Assembly: GCF_023091745.1 (NCBI RefSeq)
Contig: NC_068926.1
Span: 45,470,001 to 45,534,000, forward strand
Direction: 5' to 3'
From: Budorcas taxicolor
Lineage: Eukaryota; Chordata; Mammalia; Artiodactyla; Bovidae
DNA: 64,000 bases
The position numbers were made by a program, and so were the translations under genes. The notes below the pieces were generated by a model. The model worked only from the letters and a program-made list of their open reading frames with translations, was not told where the DNA came from and did not search any database. Of this stretch, positions 44,846-56,285 are shown in pieces; the first letter of the stretch is position 1; each line of letters opens with the position of its first letter.

Positions 44846-45270
44846 TTTAACCCATTTACATGTAATTAAGTTACATGTAAATTACTGATGGGGAAGGGCT
44901 TTCTATTGCCATTATACATTGTTTTCTGTATGTCTTTAGTGACTTTCCTCTCATACTGCTTTCCATTGTGTTTTGTTTTTCATATAGTGATATGTTTGAT
45001 TTCTTTCTCATTTTTTGGGTACGTCCTCTGTAGGTATTTTCTGAGTGGTTACTAGTGGGATTACAGAAGACATCTTATAGACATAACTGTGTATTTTAAA
45101 CTGATAACACCTTGCCTCCAGTCACCTACAAAACCCCTACTTCTTTACAAACCACCTTGCTGCTTTATCTCACCCATGTCACAATGACATCTCCATATGG
45201 TTCGTGTCTATTCACCCAGTTGTAACCATCTCATAAAGGTTGTGGACCGTGTGTTGTTTTCAAGCTGACT

Positions 45271-47649
45271 TTTCTGTGGGGAGTCAGGTGGGATCTTCCT
45301 CTTTCTCCCTCCTGTCCTCATCTCTGGATGTGCTAACTCTCAGCAGGGTCCCCTTGTGGGAATGGCCTGTGAACTCTCTGTACCTCCATCTTGCTCCCTA
45401 AACACCCTGTTGAGAAAATGTATAGAAAAGAGTTAACCTGGCACGTGAACCATGGTTCTTAGAAAGGCTGCTGGCAAAGTTGTCTTGGGTGAGGGCCTGG
45501 GAGCAGGACCGTGGAGAGTTCCTGATATGGATGGGAATTTTTTCTCAGTGCTAAAGAGGACTTCCCTCATGCCCATCCCCCCACCTAAACCATTGTGAAG
45601 TCAGCATGGTTGATGCTGGGCACCTGCTTCCCTCCTGGGTCTGGGATTTGAGGACATGCCAGGCAGAGTGTGGCTACTCGGCCAGCCCCCAGTGCAGCTC
45701 TGGGCACTGAGTCTCTGATGAGCTTCCATGGTGACACCGTGTCACAGGTGCTGGCCTGACCTGCTGGCATGACCTCCTGGGTGGCTGCTCAGGGAGAGGA
45801 CTCTGGACGCCTGTGCCTGACCCTCTGGACTTGATGGAGACCTAGCCCCTGGTCTGCCCACCCCTCCCAACAACCATTCTCCAGCCCCCTTGTGGCAATA
45901 GTTTCCTCTGTGGCCAAACTCAGGGTGTCCCTCCCCTCCACTCTCAGCTGTCTCTCACCTTTATAATCAGTGTGCTTATTGAATTTCTGTTTCCAAGTCC
46001 CTGCTGTGCCTTCCACTTCCCTCTCTGCCTGCACAGCAGTCAATCAGGAGCTGCCATTTCTCTACCGGAAAGATCTCCCCATCGGAGCCTTGCACCCCAG
46101 GAGACGGGGGGCGAGTCCATCTGGGACAGAGGGCTTCAGGTCAGCAGGTCCCTGCACTGACCCAGGAGCTGTATATCTGTTTCACTCTGTGGCCACATGT
46201 CGTTCCATCATCTCTGAAGAGCAGACTGCCCGGCTCCTCCTGAGTCCGTCATCATTTCCCTTCACATACGCAGAACATCCACATGACATCTTACCTCCAA
46301 CTCAGGGAGCAGGAGAGATGCTCAAGTGGGAGTGGCCACTGCACATACTGCCTGGGGCGGGGATCCATGAGGACAGGGCCCCGCAGGCAGGCAGACAGAC
46401 AGATGGAAGCCCCTGGGACCCCAGTTTTGCTTCCTGCAAGCCGTGTGGCCCAGCAGCTCAGTCACCTGTTAGGAGCCCTGTTTGCTCACCTGGGTGCTGG
46501 GTACTGGCGTCTCCTGGTTTGTGAGCACCGTCCATTCCCACCATCCCTGAAGGCAGTCCCCCTCCTGTCTGGCGTGTGGACCTAGGGTTGCACTGTTACC
46601 CCTGTGTCTGGTGCCAGGCTTCAGAGTGGCCCCAGGGCCCAGGTCGCAGGGAGGGGCTCAGGATGAGGAACCTGGGCATGTGATGTGGGACCCCAGGTCT
46701 GGAACAATGGGAAGGAGGGTCAGCAGAGAGCATGTGAGTCCTAAGCTGGGAGTGGACAGTGTACTCCAGGAGGGGAGAGGCTCCCTGGAAGAGGACTCAC
46801 TGGAGACAGAGACAGTGTCTGATTCAGGGAGACCTGGTAACAATGCCCCTTGAACCCCAGGACCTGCCGACTGGAATCTGGCCCCCACCTGCCCCCGCAG
46901 TTCAGTCATGTGAGCAGAGCTCCTGGGGTTAAAGTCAGTTTGGGTGTGATTGTCCCTCAACGACTGTCTGAGCGCAGACAACCGTTGGGTTAACACCCCT
47001 ATCCTGTGTGTGCAAAAGCCTCAGGATAAACCTGGGAGGAGGTGACAGACCCCTGAGCTCACTGACCCTTCACTGGAGCAGAAGTGGGGAGCTTTATACA
47101 TTTTATCATCTTTAAAGCAATGAAGATAAACTGCTGCTTTCTCAGGAGGTTCACAGAGTCACCAGGTCATGGGCTGGGGTTATGTTATCGTAATAGGATC
47201 CCACGAGATGGAATCAGCCTCCCTCCATCTAATTAGGAAGTGATCTCCTCCCTCAGGCACCACCACTCCCAGCCCACCTCCACTGCTCAGGAATTTAATA
47301 TTAAATGTAAACATTTAATTCTACAGAAGTCAAAACTTTTGTCAAAGCTTGACTTTTCATTAGCGGCTCCTCGGCAGCTGTGCAGTCATTCAAACCTGAC
47401 AAACTAACTCGGTTCATTTTCTGTATTCACTTAACAGCATAATTGAGTCCCTGGCAGCTGTGCCCAGATGCAGCTTCTACAAACAGAGGAATTCGCCCCA
47501 AATTTGCTCTGAGCATCTCCTCTGGACCAAGCCCGAGATCCCTGAGGCTGGTCAGGGCAGCACATAACTCAGTGACCTCTGCTTACTGTCTCTGCTGGTG
47601 ACACTGGAAGATGCAGAGGGGAAAGAAGGAAGGAGAACTCACTCCTGCA
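45271..47649. other. intergenic sequence
   Basis: No gene. The 184-codon ORF at 45970-46524 has no domain and is matched by other open frames. The AT-richer 47090-47490 carries clustered developmental-type motifs and is listed as a candidate element. Confidence 0.45.
47090..47490. promoter_or_regulatory. candidate conserved noncoding element
   Basis: Dense motifs: CTAATTAG (homeodomain, near 47238), TTTAATATTAAA (near 47292), TGTAAACA (forkhead, near 47306) and GGCAGCTGTG twice (E-box, near 47372 and 47454). Free of young repeats. Conservation cannot be seen from one genome, so this is only a hypothesis. Confidence 0.3.
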
Positions 47650-47830
47650 GTCATTCATTTATTCAACACGTATTTGTTGAGTCCCTACTTTATGTCAGAC
47701 AGTTCTATTCTCTGGAAACACAATCTTGAATAAAACAGACCAAACTCTCAGCCCTCATGGAGAATATATTCAAAAGGTGAAACAGACATTTATTAGATAA
47801 AATATACAATGTCAGCTGGTGATTGGCACT
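47650..47830 (-). mobile_element. L2 LINE 3' fragment
   Basis: Classic inverted L2 end: attcatttattcaacacgta, gagtccctactttatgtcag, cagccctcatggagaatata. Confidence 0.8.
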
Positions 47831-48699
47831 CTGGGGAAGCATGAAGGAGCAGGGGCACGGCAGAGGAGGAGGCGGGGCTGCCAGGCATTGTTGTTCAGGT
47901 TGCGTGCTGCGTCACTCAAGCAGCACAGCTTGCACCACGGTCATGTAGGAGTCACACACACTGGGATGGTTTCCCAGCAGATGGCAGTAACAAGTCTGAG
48001 GAAGGGTCCGTTTCTAATTTACCCATAACCATCTAGGAGGCTCAGAGCCCTGGAAAGAGGGGGGTCTTGCCAGGATGACACAAAGTGTGGGACCCTCACT
48101 TCCAGGCAGCTCAGCCCCTCACGTCCAGCTCCAACCCACAGCTCCCCACAATGATTGAGGGCAAGGCCATGAACTCACGCGTCCTTGGGACACAGAGAGG
48201 AATGTGAGGAGTGCAGGTGCCTGGAGGTGAGTCATGGGAGTGGGTGGAGACTATGGAGAACAGAAGAGCATCCGCCCCTCCTCAAGGCAGTGCTTCTTGT
48301 TCCAAAGGCAAACCTGCACCAGCCGCACTCACCTGCCCTGGGGCTACCCAGTCCTGGCCCCGAGGGCACCGCTGGGAGAGGCAAGGTGGCTCAGAGGTGC
48401 AGGAACCCAGAGCCCGCACAGCTGCTCTGGAGGGAGGGGGTCTCGGCTTCAACATTCCTGCTGAGAAAAGTGAGGGTGCAGGGTGATTCCAGGCGCAGGG
48501 TATTTATTTGAGGAAATAATGGCTCTTCTGGCAGCTGGTGGGTGGAGGGTCCCTTTCGGTCAAGAGGCACAGCAGGAAGTTGGGTCTGATGCTGGAGTGG
48601 AGCTCACCTGCCTGGAAGGAAGGGCTGTCGGTGCCAGACGTGGGTTCATTTGAGGCAAGGAGGCTGTGTCAAGAAAAGAGGGTCAAAGAAGGACAGGTG
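47831..48699. other. unique intergenic sequence
   Basis: No gene or repeat recognised. Confidence 0.4.
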
Positions 48700-48881
48700 T
48701 GTGCTCACTCAGTCGTGTCTGACTCTTCGTGACCCTACAGACTGTAGCCCATCAGGCTTCTCTGTCCATGGAATTTTCCAGGCAAGAATACTGGAGTAGG
48801 TTGCCATTTCCAACCTGCGTCTTTTGTGTCCTGCTCTGGCAGGTGGATTCTTTATCACTAGTGCCACCCAAAGGGGAGCCT
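48700..48881 (-). mobile_element. Bov-tA SINE
   Basis: Inverted, with shortened linker. Exact 12-bp target-site duplication GAAGGACAGGTG at 48688-48699 and 48882-48893. Confidence 0.95.
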
Positions 48882-48893
48882 GAAGGACAGGTG

Positions 48894-49384
48894 CACGTGG
48901 GCCCAGCTGGGCTGTGCGGTTCCTGTAGGGTTTTCACACCACGGCTCTGGGGTGGTGATCATGATGAGGCAGGAATGGTTCTCATGAGTCCAGGAGCGTG
49001 GGCGCACATCTGTGTCTGAGAGGTCCTGGTCCCACCTGTTGTCCCGTGTGAAGTGCTCAGATCACGAGCTCAGAACTGGGGGTGGAGTCAGAGCGACAGG
49101 AACGTGATGGGGGACAGAGCTTTCACTTGCTCTCGGGAGCTGTCTTGAGAATGCAATTTACAGAACGATAGGTGACTGCAAAGCCTGATTTCTGGCTTTG
49201 CCTAACGGTAAAATGAGTTTGATACAGTTTAATAATTAATATCCTGCTATCTGTGATATGCTGTAAACGTCAGTTGAAACAGTCTTTCTGTGTCCACCTG
49301 TGAATCTATGACCTTAGACTCTCCTCCTCTGCTTGCCTTGGTATCTAAGTTGGACGTGGTAACTCTCCACAACCCACCATCACC
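48894..49384. other. unique intergenic sequence
   Basis: No gene or repeat recognised. Confidence 0.4.
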
Positions 49385-50110
49385 TTGAACAAGGCCCACG
49401 TTCATTCGCTCAACAAACACTGGTTGTAGCACCTGCTGCGTGCCGGGTGCTGTTTTACTCCAGGACAGGTAGAGAGACACTGTGTAAAGGAATACATGGA
49501 GACATTAGACAGGGTTTCCAGGTGGCTCAGTGGGTAAAGAATTGTTGCAACGCAGGAGACACAGCAGACGTGGGTTCAATATCTGGGTCAGGAAGATTCC
49601 CTGGAGGACAGCATGCAATCCATTCCAGTATTCTTGCCTGGAAATTCCTATGGACAGAGGAGCCTGTCAGGCTATAGTTCATAGGTTCACAAAAAGCTGG
49701 ATATGACTGAAGCAGCTGAGCATGCACGCAGACATCAGATAAATCCACAGTGCTAGGCTGAGAAATGAAAGACGGCAATGCTCTAGGGAGCTGGGCAGGG
49801 GCAGGACAGGGTCTCTGTCCTGGCTGGTCTGAGGCTCCTCTGAGGGAGATCTGCACTGCGAGGAGGAGCCAGCTGACCATTGGCAGGAAGAGTGCTCCAG
49901 GCAGAGGGAAGAGCATGTGCAAAGGCCCTGAGGCCGAGGACCCAGGGGTTCAGGGACAGAAGGCCAGTGTGGCTGGGAAGGGGTGGGAGGAGGAAGATGT
50001 GGGAGGTGGGGAAGGCAGTGTGTCCTGACTCAGTCACGGGGAGGAGTGTGGATTTTATTCTCAGTGCATTCCAGAGCTATGGATTTAATGAAGACTTCAG
50101 TGCTGCTGTG
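49385..50110 (-). mobile_element. L2 LINE, split by Bov-tA
   Basis: Inverted L2: cattcgctcaacaaacactg and gcgtgccgggtgctg on the left, then after the SINE gagcatgtgcaaaggccctg, agaaggccagtgtggctg and gattttattctcagtgc. Confidence 0.75.
49512..49738 (+). mobile_element. Bov-tA SINE
   Basis: Plus-oriented, head gtttccaggtggctcagtgg; diverged body ending gatatgactgaagcagctga. Inserted into L2. Confidence 0.9.
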
Positions 50111-51202
50111 GGGGCAGCTGATGGGAGGGGAGCAGGAAGTAGCTCATTTCTCCACTTGTTTTACCTACTTAGCACGTTATTAAAATTACTCCAAGGCAAG
50201 TGATGCAGAGTGAGCTGATGCTATTTAATGAACACTTAGCAGGTCGCTCTGAGAGCAGCATAAACACTTCTATGCTCACCCTGTCTACACCAGGAGGTGG
50301 ACGAGCGGCTTGTGACCGTGACCTTGTAAATTCTCAGGCAGGGACCACAGAGGTCTCCTCAGCAGCCAGTTACCAGTCGGGGGGTGTTCTCTCTGGAGCG
50401 GGGATGGCCGCAGCTGGAAATAAGCGATGCTCTCGGCACAATGCAATTCTCAGATCATTATGATATTTGTTTATACACTCTTGGTTATTACAGAAAGTCT
50501 AAACCGTCCTCTTTTCCCCTCCACAATGGGACATTGACTCTACTCCACTTTTATAATAGGCCTTAATGTTTGTTGTCATTATAAAAAGAACACACAATTT
50601 ACTTGTCCAAAGCTTGTTAATGAGTTTGAAAAATCCCCGAGGTGTTGAGGTGGTGGCAGCAGCTCCAGCCACAACCTTCTAGGGTCCTGGGTGGTGAGAT
50701 GAGAGCTCCCTGGGTTCCCCAGGTTCTAACTCATATATGGCCTGACTCTAATAGGCTCTTATGGGTCACCCGCCTGCTCCACAAGCTTCCCTCATAGTAG
50801 GTAGATGAGCCCTCACCACTCAGGGGTTGAGTGGACACAAAGAATCATACCCCCATGAACCAAGGGGAGGGTACAGAGCTGCACCTGGGAAGGGGCCCCT
50901 CTGCTGGGCCCGAAGGAGCCGATGCCCACTAGGACTCCCCAACCATGAGCTCCACCCCATGTTTGCCCCTGACCTCTTCACTGGCCTGGTTCACCACAGA
51001 CCTTCCTGTGGACCCCCAGCAAAACACTGCTCTGCTGTAATGCTGCTTTGCTCACACCTTGAGGCCAGGAACAATTCTACCCTCCACCCTCTGCACACCT
51101 GCATCCTTCCTACCCTTCCTGAGTTCACATCAGGACAGCTTCCCCTATAGAGACATCAGACACAGATGGCCTGGGCACAAGTGAGAGAGGGGCTGTGAGG
51201 AG
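50111..51202. other. unique intergenic sequence
   Basis: No gene or repeat recognised; 50160-50640 is AT-rich and repeat-free. Confidence 0.4.
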
Positions 51203-51535
51203 TGGTTTTATGTATCAACCTGGCAGGGCTACGGTGCCCAGGTAGTTGGTCGATGTTCTGTAAGGGTGTTTCTAGACGAGATTGACATTTGAATCAGTGG
51301 ATGCTGAGTAAAGCAGATTGCTCTCCCTAGTGTGGGTGGGCCTCGTCCAATCAGGTGATGGCCTGAATACAACAAAAGACTGACCGCCCCAAGGTCAAGG
51401 GGGAATTCTGCAGCAGATGGCCTTCAGACTGGGACTTCACCATCAGCTCTCCTGGGTCTCCAGCCCACCCTGCAGAGTTTGGATGCACAGACCTCCACAA
51501 GTATCTGCTCCAACTCCTTACAATAAATCTTTCTA
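51203..51535 (+). mobile_element. ancient mammalian interspersed repeat
   Basis: Wording such as tggttttatgtatcaacctg, gtgtttctagacgagattga, gggtgggcctcgtccaatca and a terminal aataaatctttc is common to an ancient mammalian repeat, probably an LTR. Family not named. Confidence 0.55.
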
Positions 51536-51726
51536 CAGACACACAGGAGAGCTGGCATGTACATGGGGGTGGGAAGAACTCATGGAGGGAAGGCTGGGCA
51601 AGACCCATCTTCCTGATGCTCCAGGGTGTGACACCCTCTGTCACCTGTCGGCACCCCATTTCCCTGCTGTTTCACCTCTGGCTTCTCCACAATCAACAAG
51701 CTTGTCTATGAATTCTGGCATTCCAG

Positions 51727-52735
51727 TTCAGTTTAGTTCAGTTCAGTCACTCAGTAGTGTCCAACTCTTTGCAACCCCATGAATCGCAGCACACCAGGCC
51801 TCCCTGTCCATCACCAACTCCCGGAGTTCACTCAGACTGTCGTCCATCGAGTCAGTGATGCCATCCAGCCATCTCATCCTCGGCTGTCCCCTTCTCCTCC
51901 TGCCCCCAACCCCTCCCAGCATCAGAGTCTTTCCCAATGAGTCAGCTCTTCGCATGAGGTGGCCAAAGTACTGGAGTTTCAGCTTTAGCATCATTCCTTC
52001 CAAAGAAATACCAGGGCTGATCTTCAGAATGGACTGGTTGGATCTCCTTGCAGTCCAAGGGACTCTCAAGAGTCTTCTCAAACACCACACTTCAAAAGCA
52101 TCAATTCTTTGGCACTCAGCTTTCTTCATAGTCCAACTATCACATCCATACATGACCACTGGAAGAAACATAGCCTTGACTAGATGGACCCTTGTTGGTA
52201 AAGTAATGTCTCTGCTTTTCAATATGCTATCTAGGTTGGTCATAACTTTTCTTCCAAGGAGTAAGCGTCTTTTAATTTCATGGCTGCAGTCACCCTCTGT
52301 AGTGATTTTGGAGCCCCCCAAAATAAAGTCTGACACTGTTTCCACTGTTTCCCCATCTATTTCCCATGAAGTGATGGGACCAGATGCCATGATCTTAGTT
52401 TTCTGAATGTTGAGCTTTAAGCCAACTTTTTTACTCTCCTCTTTCACTTTCCTCAAGAGGCTTTTTAGTTCCTCTTCACTTTCTGCCATAAGGGTGGTGT
52501 CATCTGCATATCTGAGGTTATTGATATTTCTCCCGGCAATCTTGATTCCAGCTTGTGCTTCTTCCAGCCCAGCATTTCTCATGATGTACTCTGCATAGAA
52601 GTTAAATAAGCAGGGTGACAATATACAGCCTTGACATACTCCTTTTCCTATTTGGAACCAGTCTGTTGTTCCATGTCCAGTTCTAACTATTGCTTCCTGA
52701 CCTGCATATAGGTTTCTCAAGAGGTTTCTCAATCC
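51727..52735 (-). mobile_element. BovB LINE, 1009 bp, young copy
   Basis: 5'-truncated inverted BovB from the 3' end (ttcagtttagttcagttcag) to ctgcatataggtttctcaag. Exact 12-bp target-site duplication CTGGCATTCCAG at 51715-51726 and 52736-52747. Its coding part has no stop or frameshift. Confidence 0.97.
51743..52735 (-). CDS. BovB reverse transcriptase, C-terminal partial ORF
   Basis: An uninterrupted frame fills the whole truncated element on the minus strand and ends at the normal stop (51745-51743). It holds the later RT motifs (QGCILSPCLFNFYAEYIM; RYADDTTLMAES with the catalytic Asp pair) and the C-terminal region (VMYGCDSWTMKKAECQ; RRRRGQPRMRWLDGITDSMD). The endonuclease and RT N-terminal parts are missing, so it cannot retrotranspose itself. 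The frame continues a short way into 5' flanking sequence (to 52765). A retrotransposon remnant, not a host gene. Confidence 0.85.
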   Translation of the reverse strand, partial: GLRNLLRNLYAGQEAIVRTGHGTTDWFQIGKGVCQGCILSPCLFNFYAEYIMRNAGLEEAQAGIKIAGRNINNLRYADDTTLMAESEEELKSLLRKVKEESKKVGLKLNIQKTKIMASGPITSWEIDGETVETVSDFILGGSKITTEGDCSHEIKRRLLLGRKVMTNLDSILKSRDITLPTRVHLVKAMFLPVVMYGCDSWTMKKAECQRIDAFEVWCLRRLLRVPWTARRSNQSILKISPGISLEGMMLKLKLQYFGHLMRRADSLGKTLMLGGVGGRRRRGQPRMRWLDGITDSMDDSLSELRELVMDREAWCAAIHGVAKSWTLLSD

Positions 52736-52747
52736 CTGGCATTCCAG

Positions 52748-55700
52748 GGGTCCTCTTAAATTCAATCCATCCTAGCTCTGGGACCATCCAAGCCCTCAAT
52801 GCTGAGTGTCCCATGTGGTCCCACGGGTGAAGGTCCCTGGGCATCTCCAGGGACTGAGGGGAGTTCTCCTGGTTGGAGGATGCTGTGATCTTATATCATA
52901 GCTGTGAGAGCAGAGAATGTTTCTGATTCTTTGACAAAAATGCCTTTCCAAAAATTTATGAGCCTGAGCAGCACATTTGTTTTTGTGGCTCAGAATGAAG
53001 TAAGGCTTGCATTTTTCAAGATTTTCTTTTCAATTCATTGGGCACCATGTGCATGACTCACAGCTTGTCGAATGTTTTAATTCATGAATTTCTTTCTAAA
53101 CTGTGTGTGATTGGCAAGAGCTTGGGAGGGTGTTCCCTGCTGAGAACAACTCTGGGTGATGATTCCAATATGTCCTTGAGCATCCATCCCGGGGACAGGG
53201 CAGCACAAACCCCAGGATGGATACTCTCAGCTTCTCTGCTCACCTATGTCCATAGACCAGGGCTAAGTGCTGCCCTTGGCTCAAACAGCCCTTGGGAATG
53301 GGGGTGTCCTCAGCAGGGGGAGGGGCAGCCTGTCAGGGCTCTGCAAGGGCCTCCCCACATTTCCTGCAGGACCACCTTGTGTTCTACGGACCTGCAATCC
53401 TGGGGCCCCACAGAGGCCTCAGCACAAGGGGTGGGGGCTGGAGGGGCCTCCAAGTTGCCCCTGGGCTTCCTGTTCCAAGACCCACCAACACCCCTCGTCC
53501 TCAGTCCCCCAGCCCCCTCTGAGGGTCACACGTGCCCCAAACAGCAGAGCTTTTCCCCAGCAGCCTAGACAATCCCACAAGCCCCAGAGCCAGCAGAGCT
53601 GACCTCAGAGAAGTGGGGTCTCCAGGGACACAGTTCAGGCATGGACTGGCGCCCCCCTCCCCCTCAGAGAGCCTGGTGCAGGCCAGGGGGTGAGAGTGAG
53701 CCTGGGGACACGGCAACCCCCAGGGGTTCTTGTGGGCAAGAGGGGAGTCACAGGCAAGATTTGTGGGCCAAGAGCAAAATGAACTGCAGAGCCCGTTGTT
53801 CCAAAATCAGGAAAAATCGCTGTTACTGGGACTGAGATGAGCTCTTTCTTTCTTCCATGGTCGCTCTAGACTTGCCATGGGCTTTTTCATCTGCTATTTT
53901 ATATCTGTTAATAAAATTAAAATTTTAGGTTGCTAGCATAAATTTTACCACTTGTTTTTATATTTCCAACAATTGTTTAGATGCAAATATGAACATTTGA
54001 ATCACACGGGAAACCACCTGAATGAGGACGGTCATATCTGAGGCTCCCCTGGAAGCTGACTTCAGGGGGCCAGCCCAGGTGAGGTGGAGAGCGGCCCCCA
54101 GGCATGGGATCAGGAGGTGCGGGGGCACAGGGACCCCAGGGGGTGAGGGCAGCCTTCAGGGGACATGCACATTGGCTCCGATGGCCACCAGCCCCCTACT
54201 CTGTGTGAACCCCTGGGGGCTCCTGGTTCTCCCCTCCCCACCCCACTTCCAAGCTCCCACAGGAGGCCCAGCTCACAGCTCTCAGTCAGGTTCCTTCATG
54301 AGCACGTAGGGGAGTAAATCCGCTCATAGCACAGGGCAAACGCTCTGCCCTCGCCATTCATCACAGGCTTCAGAGAAATGCATTATTCACCCCACAGAGA
54401 CGGGGTCCAGGCAGGAGGGGAAGGACTGCTGCTCCCCCAGTTCCTTAGGAGAAACCTGAATGCTAAGACACCCCAAGATTCAGACATGTCCAGGGGCCGC
54501 TCCTCCAGACCTGGACCCCAACAGCAGGATGCTCAGTGAGGGGCAGCCCGGAGCAGGGAGGTCATGGCCCAGAAAACAGCTGGGGTCTGCGGGCTCCCCC
54601 TAAATGCCACAGCTCTGACTCCAGAGCCTGTGTGCCTGGGGGTCTTCAAAGATTCCCCCAAGCTCCACCTCCGGCCTTTCACCTCCCCTGGAAGGGGCTC
54701 CAGGGATCCCTGAAGGGACAAGTGCCTCCCAGTCTCCAGGCAAAGATCAGCCTGGTTACAAATGCTTCCAGCTTGAATCCATCTCCTGGGGAAATGTGTC
54801 AAAACAGAAACTGCCAGGAAAATTGTGTTATTAGACTTTCTTTCTCCTGATGGCTCTCCAGTTCTCCAAAGCCTTGCCCTGAATTCAATTTAGTTGAGAA
54901 ATGTCCACTGGTTGCCGGAGAGAGCAGAGTGGAGGGGCAGGTGAGAAAACTCATTTCACAGAGCTCGTGATCAACTGTAGACCCCCGAGGAAGAACACCA
55001 CCCCCCACACAAGGGCAAAGACACAGGGCAGACGCGGAAGGACGTTTGTTGTGTTTAACAGACAAAGGTGTGGCACAGAACCATCTCAGGGGCTTCCACC
55101 AATCAATAATAAGCAGAGAAAACCTGATAAATAAGTGGGCGGATGCCAGGAATAGACATTCACAGAGAAGGACGGGAGAGTGCAGCTAAACACGAGGAGA
55201 GATGCTCAGGCAGGTCTGTGACATTTCTGCCTCCAGATCCAGGCTGATGTGCTTTGGAGTGTAGACAGCCGCCGAGGGACCCCCACCCCACCTCCTTGCA
55301 GGGGCGGCTCTGATGCCTCCCCTGGAAACTCCCCAGGAGGTGGGCACATCAACCCCATTAACACAGTGTCCCAGCACCTGCCGCTGATGTCCATTCCTGA
55401 TTCCCCTCAGCCAAGCATGACGGGAACCACTGATCTTGGTGCTAGTGCAGGAAACGGGGTTTGCTGTGTGAGTGAGCCTTCCAGGACCCCAGGCTCAGTG
55501 AGGCCCTTGGCGGACCCACCTGTGTCTTCTTCTTGCCTGGGGGACATTCATGCCTTCTGTAGAGGTCTCCTGCTGAGGACAAGCTGGGAAGGGAGGTTTC
55601 TGAAAGGGACCTCATTTCCTGCCTTACAAAGAGGGGCCCAGGAGAGGAGGGGGAAAGCTCCACCAAGAATGGGAGAAAATAATAATGAAAATAGTAGCAA

Positions 55701-55761
55701 AAAGTGTGCTCCAAGCCGTGCCATTCCCTAATCACAGCTCCTCATCTCCCTGGCAAAAGGC
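52748..55761. other. GC-rich intergenic sequence
   Basis: Three kilobases without a recognisable gene or young retroposon. Open frames such as 53038-53568 and 55249-55731 are low-complexity Pro/Ser/Gly-rich translations without domains. Confidence 0.45.
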
Positions 55762-55815
55762 ACCATCTTCATCACCATCACCATCATCACCACCATTATC
55801 ACTATCACCACCCCT
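55762..55815 (+). repeat. (CAT/CAC)n trinucleotide microsatellite
   Basis: Imperfect atcaccatcaccatcatcac-type run of about 50 bp. Confidence 0.85.
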
Positions 55816-56194
55816 ATGTCACAGCTTTGGAAGCCCAGCCACAGGGATCTAATTGATCACCACGTGAAGCAGGTTACATTTCTCCAAAGTTCACAAAATC
55901 TCCTTTTCCCCTGGGTCCTCTTGGGCCTGGAAAGAAGCTGAGCCAAGCTGACCGGGCCTCATTCAGTCACTGATGTGTTAAATGGGCGAGAGGAGGGCTC
56001 CCCTGCATCCTCTCAGGGTATCCCACAAGTTGCTCCTGCGACCTCTGCTCATAGTGCATAGGTCGGAACTCAAATCCATCGGTCAGACGGCCTCTGAGGC
56101 TGCAACGGAGGCTGGGAAGTATGGTCTTTACTCTGGGCAGCCATGTGTCCTGAGCATGCTCAGGGTTCTTTCCCAACCATAGGGCAGATGTGGA
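55816..56194. other. unique intergenic sequence
   Basis: No gene or repeat recognised. Confidence 0.4.
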
Positions 56195-56285
56195 GGGGAG
56201 AGCCTGAGAATCTGCATTTATAATGAGCTGCTGGTGATACAGATGCTGCTGGTCCACAGACCCCAGTCTGAGTAGCAAAACTTTA
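56195..56285 (-). mobile_element. MER5A-like DNA transposon remnant
   Basis: Inverted MER5A wording: cctgagaatctgcatttata, agctgctggtgatacagatg, cagaccccagtctgagtagc. Confidence 0.65.

Larger units (their letters stand above)
42575..45270 (-). mobile_element. old L1 ORF2 region, interrupted
   Basis: Inverted L1 ORF2 remnant, read from ggtggaattcaccagtgaag (minus strand encodes the PGPDGFTGEF-type RT entry) through cccatcttagcactgctttt-like wording into the endonuclease side (actcttgaaggcagcatata). Many stops and indels. Interrupted by a CHR-2 (43974-44074) and a BovB (44182-44845). Confidence 0.8.

Noticed and set aside
45970..46524. 184-codon ORF
   Set aside because: No recognisable family. 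An overlapping second frame is also open; composition explains it.
53038..53568. 176-codon ORF
   Set aside because: Low-complexity Ser/Pro/Gly translation without motifs.
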